A stretch of DNA of 64,000 bases from Apostichopus japonicus (lineage: Eukaryota > Echinodermata > Holothuroidea > Aspidochirotida > Stichopodidae). Of the stretch, positions 10,190-22,159 are shown one piece after another. The stretch is taken from positions 11,123,501-11,187,500 of the forward strand of contig NC_092568.1 of assembly GCF_037975245.1 (NCBI RefSeq), written 5' to 3'. Positions within the stretch are counted from its first letter, which is position 1. The number at the start of each line of letters is the position of its first letter. Position numbers and translations under genes: made by a program. The notes under the pieces were generated by a model. That model ran no database searches. It was not told where the DNA came from and was given only the letters and a program-made list of their open reading frames with translations.

Positions 10190-12425
10190 GGGTCCACGAA
10201 TAGGAAACCAGAACCATAAAATCGCAAATAAAATGTCGAAAATGGATTTATAAGCAAAGTTATTCATACATAAATTAAACATATCAAACTTAAAAACAAT
10301 TATGATTCTAGAGTTTTCTTGGGTCTGCACCTGGCAACTACCAATCCATAGCGATGAAGCAAATGTGAATGAAAATATGTTCTTGCGAGTTTTTTAACGA
10401 AGGTTTGATTTATATTGCCCTTTAAAACCTCTTGAAATAATTTTAATTCTATCACTTAGCTTTCAATTTGATAGATTACAAAGTGCTCCGTTCATATGCT
10501 GTCCACTCGGTGAGTATAGATATAAACTGAACCCTCGTCCGATTCAACAGTGTCAACAAGGGTTGTGTAATTTTTTTAATGTAGACAGAATTTCACTCAT
10601 ATGCAAAATGGGAGCAGGGACATCCAGCAAGCAAGCAGGGAGAATCCCCTGCTAGGGAGAATCCCCTACTAGTGAGGAAACTTCGCCTGACCTCTGCCAA
10701 TCGTAGTTCCTGTGATTGAAAGATTAAAAACGGGTGTGCCACGGTTGTATCATTCCCTTTTCTTTCGATCTAATGTCGTTAGTTTTAAATCCATAGAAAG
10801 GAAAAAGCAGCATATAGCTCTGTTATGATTGTGTAAAGTGTATTTTTTCAGAGGAAATTTCTTATAAGAATGCTTTCCCTTTTAGCTTTCCTTCCATTTC
10901 ATGGCGATTAGTTCTTTGGATCAACGTAATCTCTAATCCTCCATGACTTGAAACGGAATACAAAGAACCTTTCCATAGTTCACATGTTCTCATTGGTTCT
11001 TCCTTCCTTTGACACTTACAACACTTACAATACCTTTTGTAACATGATGTTCCTTTCTTTCAAGATTAAATTTGTTGCATGAATAAATTTGGTTCAGTTG
11101 ATGAAGTTAACGTTAGTTGGGGGGGGGGGGTCACTGTTGGCACATAGTCTAATTAAATATGCCGGTCCCACCCAATTTTGCATGTTTTTGATGATAAGAT
11201 ATATTTGCCTCAAACCGTATGAATTGAGCGTGACACAATTGCTTGTTACTCAATGGCAATATAAGATCCTAATACAAGACGATACCATGCATGGTTACGT
11301 ACATAAGGTTACCCACTTTACCTAGCTACGTTTATACCTTTCATGCTTAAACCTGATTTTTTTGTCATGTCACGCCTATTTCAATGATACAACATATTTT
11401 GTGAAAAGGATTAAACAGAGTTTTGGATGAAAGACAAATAATAAGTTAAAGCAGAGTTCTGGATGAATTATGTCAATTATTTCAAACCCACACTCTATGA
11501 GAGGTGACGCAAATACCTCTTTTCAAATCAATAGGAGGAGAAAACTTAATTTTCATTCCGTTCGTTTATTTCTTTATTATAGAGATCTGATCTGAGATAC
11601 AAATTTCATGGTTCAATGACGTATCGGCAAATGAAATAAGAAGGAGGGGCGGCGGTAGGGGTAGAGTAGCTACGACCTTAAAGGGATGCTATTGCCTCAT
11701 ATAACTTATGCTTCGATTTTAGCTGCTGATAGAGTCGACCATGTCAGAGTGTTGACTTGTATTGCACATATAAAAGCTATAAAATCATCCACAACCCCGT
11801 CCTCGTCACCGTCCCTTCCTCATTACCATTGTCTTTCAAAATGCAACAATTGTAAATAACGTTGGCTGATAATAGATCCAAATTTGATATTTAAAAAGAT
11901 GATTCTAACATTTTGTATTAAACTAAATACACACTTCGTATGTGTGTGTGTGAGATGGGGGGGGGGGGGCTTTACACGCAAATACCGCAGTTTCAGAGGA
12001 TCAATAAACACATCTAGTCACTTGCGGACTATAAACAGTCTTGTATTTGACAAATTCCCGATCCCCGTGTTTCCCAAATCTACTTGCATAAACTCAAAAC
12101 CCTATGAATTAAGTTTCAGGTTTCGAATTACTGTGCTATTTCCAGACTTTCAGATCCCTAAATAAGATCAGTCACATGTAGTTAACGTGTTTGACTTAAT
12201 AAGTATTGTCTCGTCCACATTCAAAAAGGTCTTGATATGTGAATATGTATTGTTTTTTGAAATTTCAAGCTTAATCCCAGTTCATGATCGTCTGCATAAA
12301 ATATAGTTGTAAAGGGAAACAACTTACAGCATAATCTTAAGCAACCTTTTGTGAATAAGAAGATTTCACGGAATCCGTTTTTCTTTTACTGCTTGCTTCG
12401 AAGTCATCGATAGTATCGGTGCATA
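10190..12425. other. Non-coding stretch with two G homopolymers
   Basis: AT-rich. It includes a short direct duplication, GGGAGAATCCCCTGCTA followed by GGGAGAATCCCCTACTA (about 10639-10671), and G-runs near 11119 and 11957, the latter after a TG microsatellite. No supported exon. Confidence 0.5.
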
Positions 12426-12429
12426 AGCC

Positions 12430-12689
12430 TATTGTACATTTACGTCTTGGAAGGAAACGACATTCTTACTGCTTGCTGCAATGTAAACAAAGACAAGCGT
12501 GAGCTTCTTGTAGATAAAGATATTCAGATCCTTTGTTCTAATGAGAGTGGTGAAACAGGAGGAATAGAGATTTCGTTGAAGGCAGTGTCGTTCACTGTTA
12601 CCAATAGATTGTATACAGCCAATAATACAAATTTAAGCTCGTTAAAAGTTAACTTGACAAATGGCTCAGATGGTAGAGCAGTGGACTGA
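12430..12689 (+). pseudogene. Candidate decayed paralogue of the secreted-protein exon
   Basis: An 85-codon open stretch contains LVDKDIQILCSNESG, KAVSFTVTNRL and SSLKVNLTNGS. These can be laid against GSLTCVAESSS, KNIYVTSL and RLRILYELTHNS of the exon at 6495-6814, in the same order and similar spacing. The last third of the Ig-like exon, with the FHC cysteine, is missing. A tRNA-like SINE starts exactly there and supplies the stop. No signal-peptide exon is seen upstream. The similarity is by eye and weak, so it could be chance. Confidence 0.3.
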
Positions 12690-13190
12690 TAACCCGATGA
12701 AACTGAGTTCGACTCCATCAATGGTTGGTTATACACGTTATAAATTTCTTTTTCTCTTTCAGTAGTCGACGCTGAAATCTTGATATATTAATTCAACCAC
12801 ATAATTTACTAGCCGATGTGGTGGCCGATGCTGTTAAGAGGGTGACGAAAAACTCATTCCTCGTCGGTCGTGTAAATCGTGGCTAGGGTTCAAGACAGGC
12901 CTCTGGCGATAATACCTTTGGCTGTAGGTATGGTACTTTTTGTGGCCTAGGATCCCGTGCCATGTCTCCCTTGTTGTCGCAAAAGAACCCGGGAGGATGC
13001 GCAGAAGGTCGGTCAAATCGACCAGAAGCGTACTAGGTGGCGTGCGTGAATCCTTGCCTTTGGCCAGAGGTGGTGACATCTCTGCGACCGGCATGCTTGC
13101 AGCCACCGTCCACTGAATACGTGGCCTGATGAGGCGCTATTCTCCTAAAAGTGAATCTACGGATGCCTTTAAGAGCCATATAATTATTTT
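12655..13190 (+). mobile_element. tRNA-derived SINE-like repeat
   Basis: Box A (TGGCTCAGATGGTAGAGCAG) and box B (GAGTTCGACTCC) are about 33 bases apart, with an anticodon-loop-like CTGATAA between them that resembles tRNA-Ile (GAT). The arms are too poor for a working tRNA. A GC-richer body follows to about 13190, unlike the AT-rich surroundings, with a composition-driven open frame on the minus strand (12834-13106). This fits a SINE with a tRNA head. The tail limit is approximate. Confidence 0.5.
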
Positions 13191-13899
13191 ATATTAAAAA
13201 AATCACCCTGTTTCAAACTAGCGCCATCGAATACCTTAAAAGCCGTTTTTTTTTCTTGTCACTCAACTCTGAAGGTGGAATGGATTTTATTGTATTGGTT
13301 ATTTGTGGTAGGCCAAGCAACACATTCAAACGGTTATGCGGTTCACAAGGGTTTGCAGGAACTTAATTAAACTCATTGTTTGACATAAATGTGTTGGTAA
13401 CGATTAACACAACCTACACCAAAACAAGCATTATATTCGTTGCAATGCCAGAGACATACAAGCCAGTAAGACCATGAGATACAACTTTAATATACATAGA
13501 ATTCAATCTATATCACTTTTGCAAGCAAACCAAAGTATACCAGTGTCAATATGGTCCCATTATAAGCAACAGTGTTCTAGCAAATTCTCATACCTAATAG
13601 TAGGTAGTTTCGCAAACTGAGTGTTTCTTAAGAACTATGTTTGAGATTCACCAAAAAATAAACCTCGTATTGTGTTTTTATAACTTCAGGAACAAAATAA
13701 ACTTTGATATGCCGTGGACCGTTAAAAACCACTACTCTCGGTCTAGCTAGGGTTGTATACCACATTTACTTATTTTTTGTTTGCTTTTTGGAATGACCCT
13801 TAAAATAGTTGAGGTTCACTGGTTAACGTGACTGGACCTTTTAGTTTTTTACACAGCCCATCAGAGTAGTTCCTCAGTTGCACTACAAAACTCAATGAG

Positions 13900-14175
13900 A
13901 GAAATAAAGATGATATGGTCTCAAATGACATGTTTATAATTTATTACAAATTTGTTAAGGACAAATGATGTTGAATGCCATCCAAGGGTGCTATGTTGCT
14001 TATATGAAGATTAACCAACATATTCTGGTTGACCTCAAAAACAACGGATTAACATTAGCTATAAGAACTGCAGTGAGGAGCCGACGTCACCATCAAGTTT
14101 GCCTTAACGAATATTCCAGAAATTAAGTATATTTAACGATACATATCTTGAAAAATACTGGAATAGCTACACAAA
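13900..14175. repeat. Diverged duplicate, copy A
   Basis: It shares an ordered set of words with 17765-18070: CAAATGACATGTT, AATG.CATCCAA..(G)TGCT, TTATATGA, GATTAACCTCAA/GATTAACATTAG, GCAGTGAGGA..GACGTCA.CATCA, AAT.TTAAG.ATATTT and GGA(A)TAGCTA. The spacing is similar. The best conserved part is the GACGTCA core (a CRE-like word). It is an old duplication or two copies of an unrecognised interspersed element. Confidence 0.6.
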
Positions 14176-14385
14176 CATTATTGGACTGTTCTTTTTTTGT
14201 ATTAAAACATATCAAGACTAGAATTCTGCCTTATTCATTATTTAATAATTTAAGTGAGTTTTCAAGTTACAGCAAAGTCTATCTGTCGATCATTCTCCCA
14301 TAATGAAATACCGGGGATACTTTAACATCGAACATATTGAATTTCTGAGCATGTACCTAATAAGTTATGCATTCAATGTTTTCAG

Positions 14386-14466
14386 TGTCAAGTGTGTAAA
14401 TTCAGCTTCAAAATGGAAAACAAAGACGGAAAACTGAAAAGAAAAAAGAAGACGAAGAATAGCTAA
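14386..14466 (+). CDS. Candidate terminal exon with basic tail
   Basis: After an acceptor-like TTTTCAG, an open stretch reads CQVCKFSFKMENKDG and then a Lys/Arg-rich tail to a TAA, 26 codons in all. It lies just after duplicate A. It could be the last exon of a gene related to the remnant at 12.4 kb. Nothing upstream in the matching phase is convincing, so support is only the splice acceptor, the CxxC and the open frame. Confidence 0.18.
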   Translation, partial: CQVCKFSFKMENKDGKLKRKKKTKNS

Positions 14467-16376
14467 GGTAATAGCCATGTTTGCACCTCCTGACAACACT
14501 TTGTCATCATGACTTGACAAAATGACACACTCATGACACAAATTTCATTCCTGATATCTCCAAACTATCTCGATGTTTTCTGTGAAATTGTAACGTTTTT
14601 TTAATGGTCCAACAGACTATTTTAATCTCAAATTATCATGATCAAAATATCATTTGGTGGTACTCAATAAAGTAGGGGAGTGTATGAGGGTATAACGAAA
14701 GGTAAAAATAAACTGTTGAATATTTCGGTGCTTTCCTCAAACTTTCGACCTTATTGGGAAAGTTTTAAGGTAAATGCCAAAATTTCCACGGGTTTTGGTA
14801 GGCCTATGACAAAACACAAAATGATAATTTGACGGTTAGCTAGCTGTCAATTTCCTCGTAGAAATGAAACCGGGCATTGCTTTTACGTCGGTATACCAAT
14901 GTACTATGCAGTTATACTTGTAACATTGACTCGAATTTTCAATGATTACAGATGCCTGGGTTATTATTATACATGTTTAGACATGGCAAATCTAAAAATG
15001 ACTGATAAAGCCACACCTCAGTTCCCCCTTCTCCGCCGGTCCTATAGAAGGTGAATAACTGGCCTAGCGATTATAGTAGGCTACCGGTATATATAGAATT
15101 GGTCAAACTGGTGCAGGAAAGTGTGCTGCAAAGTCATTCCTATAAAACGGAAATGCTTCGAACGCTTGACTGGTTTTGTGATGGATGTTATATTTTCATG
15201 TAACGTTGAACCTTCGTGGTTCACGATCCACACGCTTATGGTTGTCTGAATAATTCTTGCGTCACATTTTGGTTCATTCTCCTCCTTTAATTTCGAACTC
15301 TAACGACTGTGTTTTGTACATTGGCTCTATACAAATCGCCAATACACACGCTTTGTCTTTATTACTGATTACTTGCAGTGAGTTATATAAACCGTACACA
15401 CACATGCCTCATCGATGATACATGCCATGCCATGCATCCCCGACGATTTGAGTAAAACAGCACAGCACGTAGGCAGAGTCTGTCTGTAACTTTACCACCA
15501 CCTCATGTCTATAAACTTAATGAAAAATTAAAAAAAAACGCCGAGCTTTAAGTCGATCTAATTTCTATTGTATCTGTAGGACAGACATTCTAGCTGAAGT
15601 TAAAGATTAAAGATCAGGTTGTAAATGTTGTCAACAAAATCCCGCAAAGCATGGTTATATTAAAATTTAGACGGGTATTTCGTACAAAAAAAAAAGAAAT
15701 GTAGAGGCTCCGACACTATTCCGCAAATCTCGGAAACCTATGCAGATTTTTTCGAATGAGTTTGATATAGTACAGACGATAAAGACACTGGCTGCTAACA
15801 CAATTGACCAATCATGGTTACAACAAGAAGGCAATCAATGCAGTTGATAATCCCAATATTTGCATGATGATAACTGCAAATGCATCTATATCTTATCTTT
15901 AAAAGTATTCGGGGTTGTCAAAATTCAATTTCATAAAAAAGTGGGGTAAAATTATTTGAAAGTCACTGGTATTATATTCAGTGATATGAAGTTGTATATG
16001 AAGTCTCGAAAACAAGAAGAAAATAAACAACAGTGAGACGGTAAAACTCCTACTGAAAACTCCCCCTTTCATAATCCACTGCACATGTATTTATGTGATA
16101 TACGGGTTTTTGTTTGTAACATTCGCTAGTGTAACGTTGACCAGTGTCTCCCGAAGTCCAGCTGTTTGAACTATAGAAATAAAAATCTTTAACACACATC
16201 AAGACAAAAATCGGAGAAGAGGTTGATGACTGGTTGATCTCTTATTTATTGATGTAATCAGTCGGTCTTTGATTCACTGGCATATGAATTTACCACAGAT
16301 TACGGCATTGACAGGCTTTACAGAAACTTTGATAAACAGTTAATAGAAATGGTACAGGAATGTCTGCACACTTAAG
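14467..16376. other. Non-coding stretch
   Basis: AT-rich. It has a short A-run near 15690 and no ORF of note. The open frame at 15899-16084 (minus) has no recognisable domain and no splice context. Nothing supported. Confidence 0.5.
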
Positions 16377-16377
16377 C

Positions 16378-16593
16378 GGTAACACAGTTACACAATTACG
16401 CACTTAGGAAGTTACGCAATTACGCAGTTATACGCAGTAACGCACTTATGCACTTACGCAGTTAGGTAGCTACGCAGTTACGCACTTACGCAGTTACGTA
16501 CTTACGCAGTTACGCACTTACGCAGTTACGTACTTACGCAGTTACGCAACTACGCACTTACGCAGCTACGCAATTACGCACTTACGCAGTTAC
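16378..16593. repeat. Octamer tandem array (TTACGCAG/C type)
   Basis: About 26 head-to-tail copies of an 8-bp unit STTACGCA, where the first base alternates between G and C (sometimes A). The superimposed unit is therefore often 16 bp: GTTACGCACTTACGCA. A minority of copies read TTACGTA or TTAGGTA. The array is CpG-containing in an AT-rich region. Confidence 0.95.
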
Positions 16594-16599
16594 ACTAAC

Positions 16600-17764
16600 T
16601 CGTGAGGCATACAAGATATTTTGCTAGGAATTACTCAACAACAGGCTTAAAGACTTAAACATTTTAGATTACTAAATAAAACATCTCTTTTCGAATCACC
16701 ACCGAACCAGTACGTGGGTAAATTTATGTACAGATGAAGGATAATACTAGCGTTTATTGACACTACTCTTTCTCACTACTTGCTTTGATTAAGAAAACAT
16801 AAAAGATATATACAAGACAAACGCCCACATGAAAAACATGGTCTAGCGTTTGTGAGTATCCTATAGTGAAGTCGAAATTACAATTATCGAACCCCTATAG
16901 AAAGTGACAACAAATATGAAGTCTCTTAAAAATACACCCTCGTTTCTTGTTACTTAAATCAGGAACTCCCTGCTTAAATGCACTTAGCGCAACGATAGTT
17001 TTCTTAGAATTCCCTAGGTGTACGAATAAAATCCCCCGTCACCCCAAAGTTACCCGATTTTATCTTTCCTAAGACAAAACTTAAACTTAGAAGTCATGCC
17101 AAGCATATAATCGTGTGATAGAACAAATATACCAGTTAAGTGGTAGCAACTTACAGAAAATAGGCGGTTCTCTCAGTTCTTTCTCTGTCAGGGGCCAATC
17201 TCGGAATACCTCGTGAGGGTGGTGAGCTAAAAACTAATTAAACAATCTGCGCTACCACTAACAATGGGGACACATCTCCAAATTCGGGTGCTGATTCAAC
17301 AAAGTTTACAAACAAAACAGGGGTAAGATTTTCATTGTCCCCACCTGCAACTCGCAACAGCTCTACACATATTTTGGGAATGATACAATTACAGACTTCT
17401 GGGGGCCATCGACGGGTAGAACTGAGGGGGACGCTCAATTCCTATGACGATAATATTACACTAACAAATTACTGAAAGGGATACATTTCCGTTACAATAT
17501 GAACTGGAATCATAATTAACAAATTAGTATTGTTTTATTTAAGTTTAGTCAGGCTGGTATGAAGAGCTTTTCTTCTTTTAATTCTTGCTTTCGTTTCATT
17601 TATTTTCTTCTTATCATTATTATTAGTAGACCTATCTTCCTTATTGAATTCATTTTTTGTTCCCTTTTATTTCTTGTTTTCAAGTGCAAACCTTAAGCAG
17701 TTTACGTTCATCAGTTAAAGTGAATGTAGTCTAACACTGACTATTAGATCAGTTCCATCAAATG
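16600..17764. other. Non-coding stretch with one unexplained open frame
   Basis: Minus strand 17238-17438 encodes 66 residues (ICVELLRVAGGDNENLTP region) with an even composition, but no domain that I recognise and no clear splice sites. The rest is AT-rich with no structure seen. Confidence 0.4.
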
Positions 17765-18070
17765 TAAGACTAAACTCAACGGGAAAAATAAGGCATTTTA
17801 TGGCCCTCACATGACATGTTAACAATGCATATGCAAATGTGTCAAGCACAGAGGGTGCTCAATGTCATCCAATGATGCTTGCTGTTGTTTATATGATATT
17901 AATAAGAGCAATATGTTTTTGGCTAAATTATTAAAATTGATAGAAGAGTTGATTAACCTCAACTTTTAGATATGCAATGAGGAAGTGACGTCATCATCAT
18001 CAATGTAAGCCTTCAAATATTAAGCATATTTTAATTTTTGAAAACCGGAGTAGCTATATATTGAAACACT
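17765..18070. repeat. Diverged duplicate, copy B
   Basis: Partner of 13900-14175. It contains CACATGACATGTTAACAATG, GTGCTCAATGTCATCCAATG, GCAATGAGGAAGTGACGTCA and GGAGTAGCTATA in the same order as copy A. Confidence 0.6.
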
Positions 18071-18311
18071 ATCAGCATCTTCCAAATCTTCCCAACGGAC
18101 AGTCAAGATGAATATACCCTTTGACGTCAGTTTTCCGTTGCTTAAGATATCGACCCGGTTAAAGCTGTCCATAGTTAAAGCAGCCCTTTGTGTAGATGCT
18201 GATAGTTATTGCCCATGTTGCTTCTCCCTCGTATCCTCAAACCAACCCCCCTGAACCACTCACTCCACCCCATCCCCCTAAAAAATAACTTTGTTTTGAA
18301 ACTGCATTCAT

Positions 18312-18635
18312 GGAATGGCACCCGCCTACTTGTCGGACGATCTGTCCTTCCAGGCCAATACTCGTTATACCTTGCGTTCTAGCAATACACTCACTCTCAC
18401 TGTTCCCAGAACTAAACTGAAAACCTATGGCGACCGTGCCTTTACATCAGCCGGGCCCAAGCTCTGGAATGGTCTACCCATATCTGTGCGGAGTTCTCCC
18501 ACTCTCATTCAGTTCAAGTCTTGCTTGAAGACTCATTTTTTTTAAGTTGGCTTTCTATTAGGGTTGTACAGCGCTATTGAATACTTCGTAGATTTTAGCG
18601 CTTTATAAGTTCATTTATTATTATTATTATTAATA
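18312..18635 (+). mobile_element. CR1/L2/Jockey-type LINE 3' tail
   Basis: The 76-codon open stretch at 18315-18545 reads MAPAYLSDDLSF, TLRSSNTLTLTVPRTKLKTY, GDRAFTSAGPKLWNGLP and FKSCLKTHFF. This is the highly typical C-terminus after the reverse transcriptase of many animal LINEs. It is followed by a short 3' UTR with GTACAGCGCTATTGAATAC and AGCGCTTTATAAG, and a (TTA)n tail, which fits the short 3' microsatellite of CR1/L2 elements. It is severely 5'-truncated, as expected from incomplete reverse transcription. The frame is intact, so the copy is fairly young. Confidence 0.88.
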
Positions 18636-18639
18636 ACGA

Positions 18640-21600
18640 TTGCAAATAAAGGAGAGAAATTGATGGCAGATGAATATTGCATCAACCTCCCAACACCCAT
18701 AGGTAATGTTCGGCCCCCTTGTGTAACCCATGCTGAACTTTACTCCGCAATTCCATAGTATATTACTATCGTATGGAAATATGATGCTCGGGAGTTATCT
18801 ACTATATATAAAATATAAAATACCAAACACCCACACCATTTGCTTTAACTGCCTACGCTTTTGTCAGTTGTGTATTCACACGATGTTCTGATACGTCCTA
18901 TATGAAAACATGTGTACATGAGTACGTATAGGGACTAAGTATATCAGCTGCTGATATACAATTTGCGGTTGCTTACTCGGCGAAAGTATTGGACTGAATA
19001 CCAGTTAACCAGGGTGGATAAGTACTTGTATTCATGTCGGATTTCGGAAACGAGCAATTTTCTGAGCAGAAGAAGGAGCCAGAATGATACAAGCTGTCAT
19101 TATATCTGAGAGGAAACAACCAACCAACACCACCCATATTTCCGTTAGTTCACATTTAAGACATTCTTTTTGCCTACTGACACGAATAGTTGTACAGAGA
19201 GAGGAGACGGGAGGGGGAGGGGTGTGTATGGGGGGATATTAATTAGAGAACGTCTGTCAACCTCACCTCTCCCAACTGCTATTCAAAAACGTTTGGTATG
19301 TTATTGAGATGCTTTTTAGCAAATATCTTGAAGATGACTCGACCTCCTTTATAGATGATATATCGATAACCGCTTCGAAATGTACAGCCTGGTAAGTATA
19401 AGTAACGAAATTATGTCAATAAAAACCAAGATATGAAAACTGATTTTCTGATCATAAAAGTTTGTTTATTTACAATTATATCGGCTTCGACAGAAAGTGA
19501 AATAATCTGGTAAAATTTATATCAGATTGTTCAAAATCACGGGGTAATGTGAAAACTGCATTTTGTTGCGTTGAATTCTAAACATCCTGACAGAAACACA
19601 TTGAAAGGTTACTGAAAAATAGGGTATCTGATAACAATTAAATGCGTGAAGTCACTCAGTGAAATGTCAGGCAGATTGAAACGAGACGGTAATATTAACA
19701 AAGGTGTACCCATTCAAACAGTAAAAAAAACATTTAAATTCGTTATACACAAATGATTTGTGTGCATGAGCTTGAACTGACAATCAGGGGACTTGTGATT
19801 GAATACATACCTAGAAGGGGAGGGGGACAATTGTTTTAATTGGGGGACATCTTGGTGTCCTGTAATTGAGGTGTGTATTCAAACAGTGTGTTTTGATATC
19901 TGAAACACAAAACACACTAATATTGGTGTATAACATGATAGAATAGCGCCCACTTAAAAGGTTGCAGTTGAGGGTGTGCATTCAGATTACTGGTAATTTG
20001 TACAGTTTTTTGGGGGTTGGCAAAGGGTGTTGGTACCTGGGCGTGCCTAAGCCGTGGCCATTTAAATGCAAAAATGGTCAGGTGAAGGTTAAGGTTATTT
20101 GATCATCATTTAATTATCTTTCACATTGCATTAAACTTTGGTCATTGTGTGTCCCGACTGCACTGTAATCACTTGAGATGGTCAATCAGTGTTTACAGTT
20201 TGATATCATTACCTGTTATAAGTAGCATTTAGGGTGTTCCAGCTTTCAGCATTTCCAATTACATTTATTATAAAACTCTTTTTTATTTTACTTTCTCAAA
20301 GCCTAAAAATAATTATTACATGCTGTGGATATTGCCTGTATTTTCTTATTTTGCAAAACTACTTAATTGAGCTGAATGCTTCTGTGGTTGTGCTTATTCA
20401 TTATCTTCATTGGCAGTCTAAGTTTGAAAGTAATTACTATTTTAAGGTAACCTTGAATATTTTATGTCCAGTGTAGATTGCAAACTTAATCTATAAGTTT
20501 ACCATTTTCCTCATCCTAAAAAATATTGAACAATCTTCATCATTATAGAAATTTAAAGAGAGTAAATTCTCCTTTTCATGATCCAAGTGTCATGCAAGGT
20601 ATGAGGACTCATCTTCATTTTGCAGGAAATGAGCACATTACTGATGGGTAAGTTAATATCATTTAATTATCCAATATATGTAAGGGGATAGCTCTGCAGG
20701 CTTAATATATTCATTGAACATTGATGTGTACTCTGCTAGCTCTCTTGGATTCTTTGTTATGAATCCAAAGCCCTGTATATAGACTTGCTTTACATAGAGG
20801 CATGACTACTGATTGTCAATATTGAATTTATGACTATACAGACTCCCCTTCCCACTGCCTCATCCAAAAGAAAAAAACAATTAGGGTTTCCCCAATAAGT
20901 GCAAATTGCAAATCATGCAGCTTTGCTCAATATCTACACTCTCTGACACAAGACCATAAAGAATGTGAATGTAGTATTCTTACTTCACTTATGGCCAGTC
21001 ATATCAGAAGTATGAAAATAACAGGCATTTTATAATGAGTGATTCTGAAATTGATTTTTTTTTACCAATACACTTTCAGCTTCCCAATATTCCCTTCAAC
21101 TGCAAAAAGAAACACTAAGGTATTTTGTTTGGAATTCATCCTGGAGGATTTACTTCAAAACTTGAATATTCAATACAAAATATATTCAGCATCTATAAAT
21201 TTACCATAAATTCAATATTTTAAATTCCAGATATGAAATGCACTGTCAGTATGGTAGCATGAATATCGAACTATGTAGATTTGTTCTAAACTAATTCATT
21301 TTCTATATCATTTTTTTTTATCCTCTTTGATTACTTTTTGGATCGTATATGTTATAAAGAATTCACACACTTCATACTATAGCATGTCCAACTACTAATG
21401 ATATTGCAACTTTGTAAACTACCTAGTGCACTGTAAAATATTGAAAAGTGATGACATCCAAGTGGTTGTCACCCAAAGATGTAAAGTCTTAACGAACCCC
21501 TTTCCTGACCCCCCCCCCACCCCGCCACACACACACATACAAATCATGTGTTGATAACTTTGATGATGTACATGCTTTAATTATCATACTCTAATTACTA
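18640..21600. other. Mostly non-coding AT-rich stretch
   Basis: It includes a C homopolymer followed by CA repeats near 21510-21540 and hydrophobic chance frames (20234-20476). Apart from one possible micro-exon at 20626-20647 I see no gene. Confidence 0.45.
20626..20647 (+). other. Possible 22-nt micro-exon
   Basis: TTCATTTTGCAG lies immediately before and GTAAGTTA immediately after a 22-base segment. Both splice signals are near consensus. There is no partner exon in reach to test the phase, so it could be chance. Confidence 0.15.
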
Positions 21601-21629
21601 ATTTACTAAATATGATTACTCATGACTCT

Positions 21630-22150
21630 TAAACCCAAACTAGGAGACTATTTGGTATACCTGAAGTAAAACCCTTACGGAATCTTAAAAGGTTCATCAA
21701 CATAGAAAAATTTGCCCCATGAGTTGACAAAAATAAACTATTTAGATCACAAGATAAGATCTTATTAAACATCAAAAAAGTGTTGGATTGCTCAGTTGCT
21801 TTAACTCCACAGTTAAGTATTCTTATGCAAAATATAAACTCTTCAATCCATGCCAACTGAGCAATTGAAACATTTTCTGAAAAAATATTTAATTGACAAC
21901 TTATCTACGGCAGTCATAAGGTGATGTGGAAGATGTAGAGTTACCATATTAGTATAACACAACAACTTGACAAAATATTGTTGAGATATCGAGTTACGCT
22001 AGCTTGACATCACCGTAAAATTCGTCGAAACGTTGAGTTGCCATTTTACACCTAACTCGTCATCTCGACAAAATTTCGATTTTTGGCGAGATACCAAGTT
22101 ACGCTAGCTTGACGTCTCATTAAAATGTTAAAATTTGAGACAAAACATGA
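21630..22150 (-). repeat. Palindromic repeat family, reverse copy
   Basis: On the minus strand this repeats the right part of the elements at 28430-28860 and 63480-64000. Shared words include TTGCTCAGT(T)..AAAGCAACTGAGCAATCCAA, AAGAT(C)TTATCTTGT, and ATGGGGCAAA.TTTTTCT.ATGTTG. It is followed by GAGATAT/ACCAAGTTACGCTAGCTTGACRTC, which is itself present twice (about 21984 and 22090). Confidence 0.65.
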
Positions 22151-22159
22151 CCAAATGAT

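Noticed and set aside
9931-10330. Overlapping frames rich in repeated short words
   Set aside because: They are created by the 11-bp minisatellite; no domain or splice context.
12660-12735. Functional tRNA-Ile gene
   Set aside because: Boxes A and B are good, but the acceptor and anticodon stems do not pair, and a SINE-like body follows.
16378-16593. CRISPR-like array
   Set aside because: The unit is a continuous 8-bp tandem repeat without unique spacers, in eukaryotic DNA.
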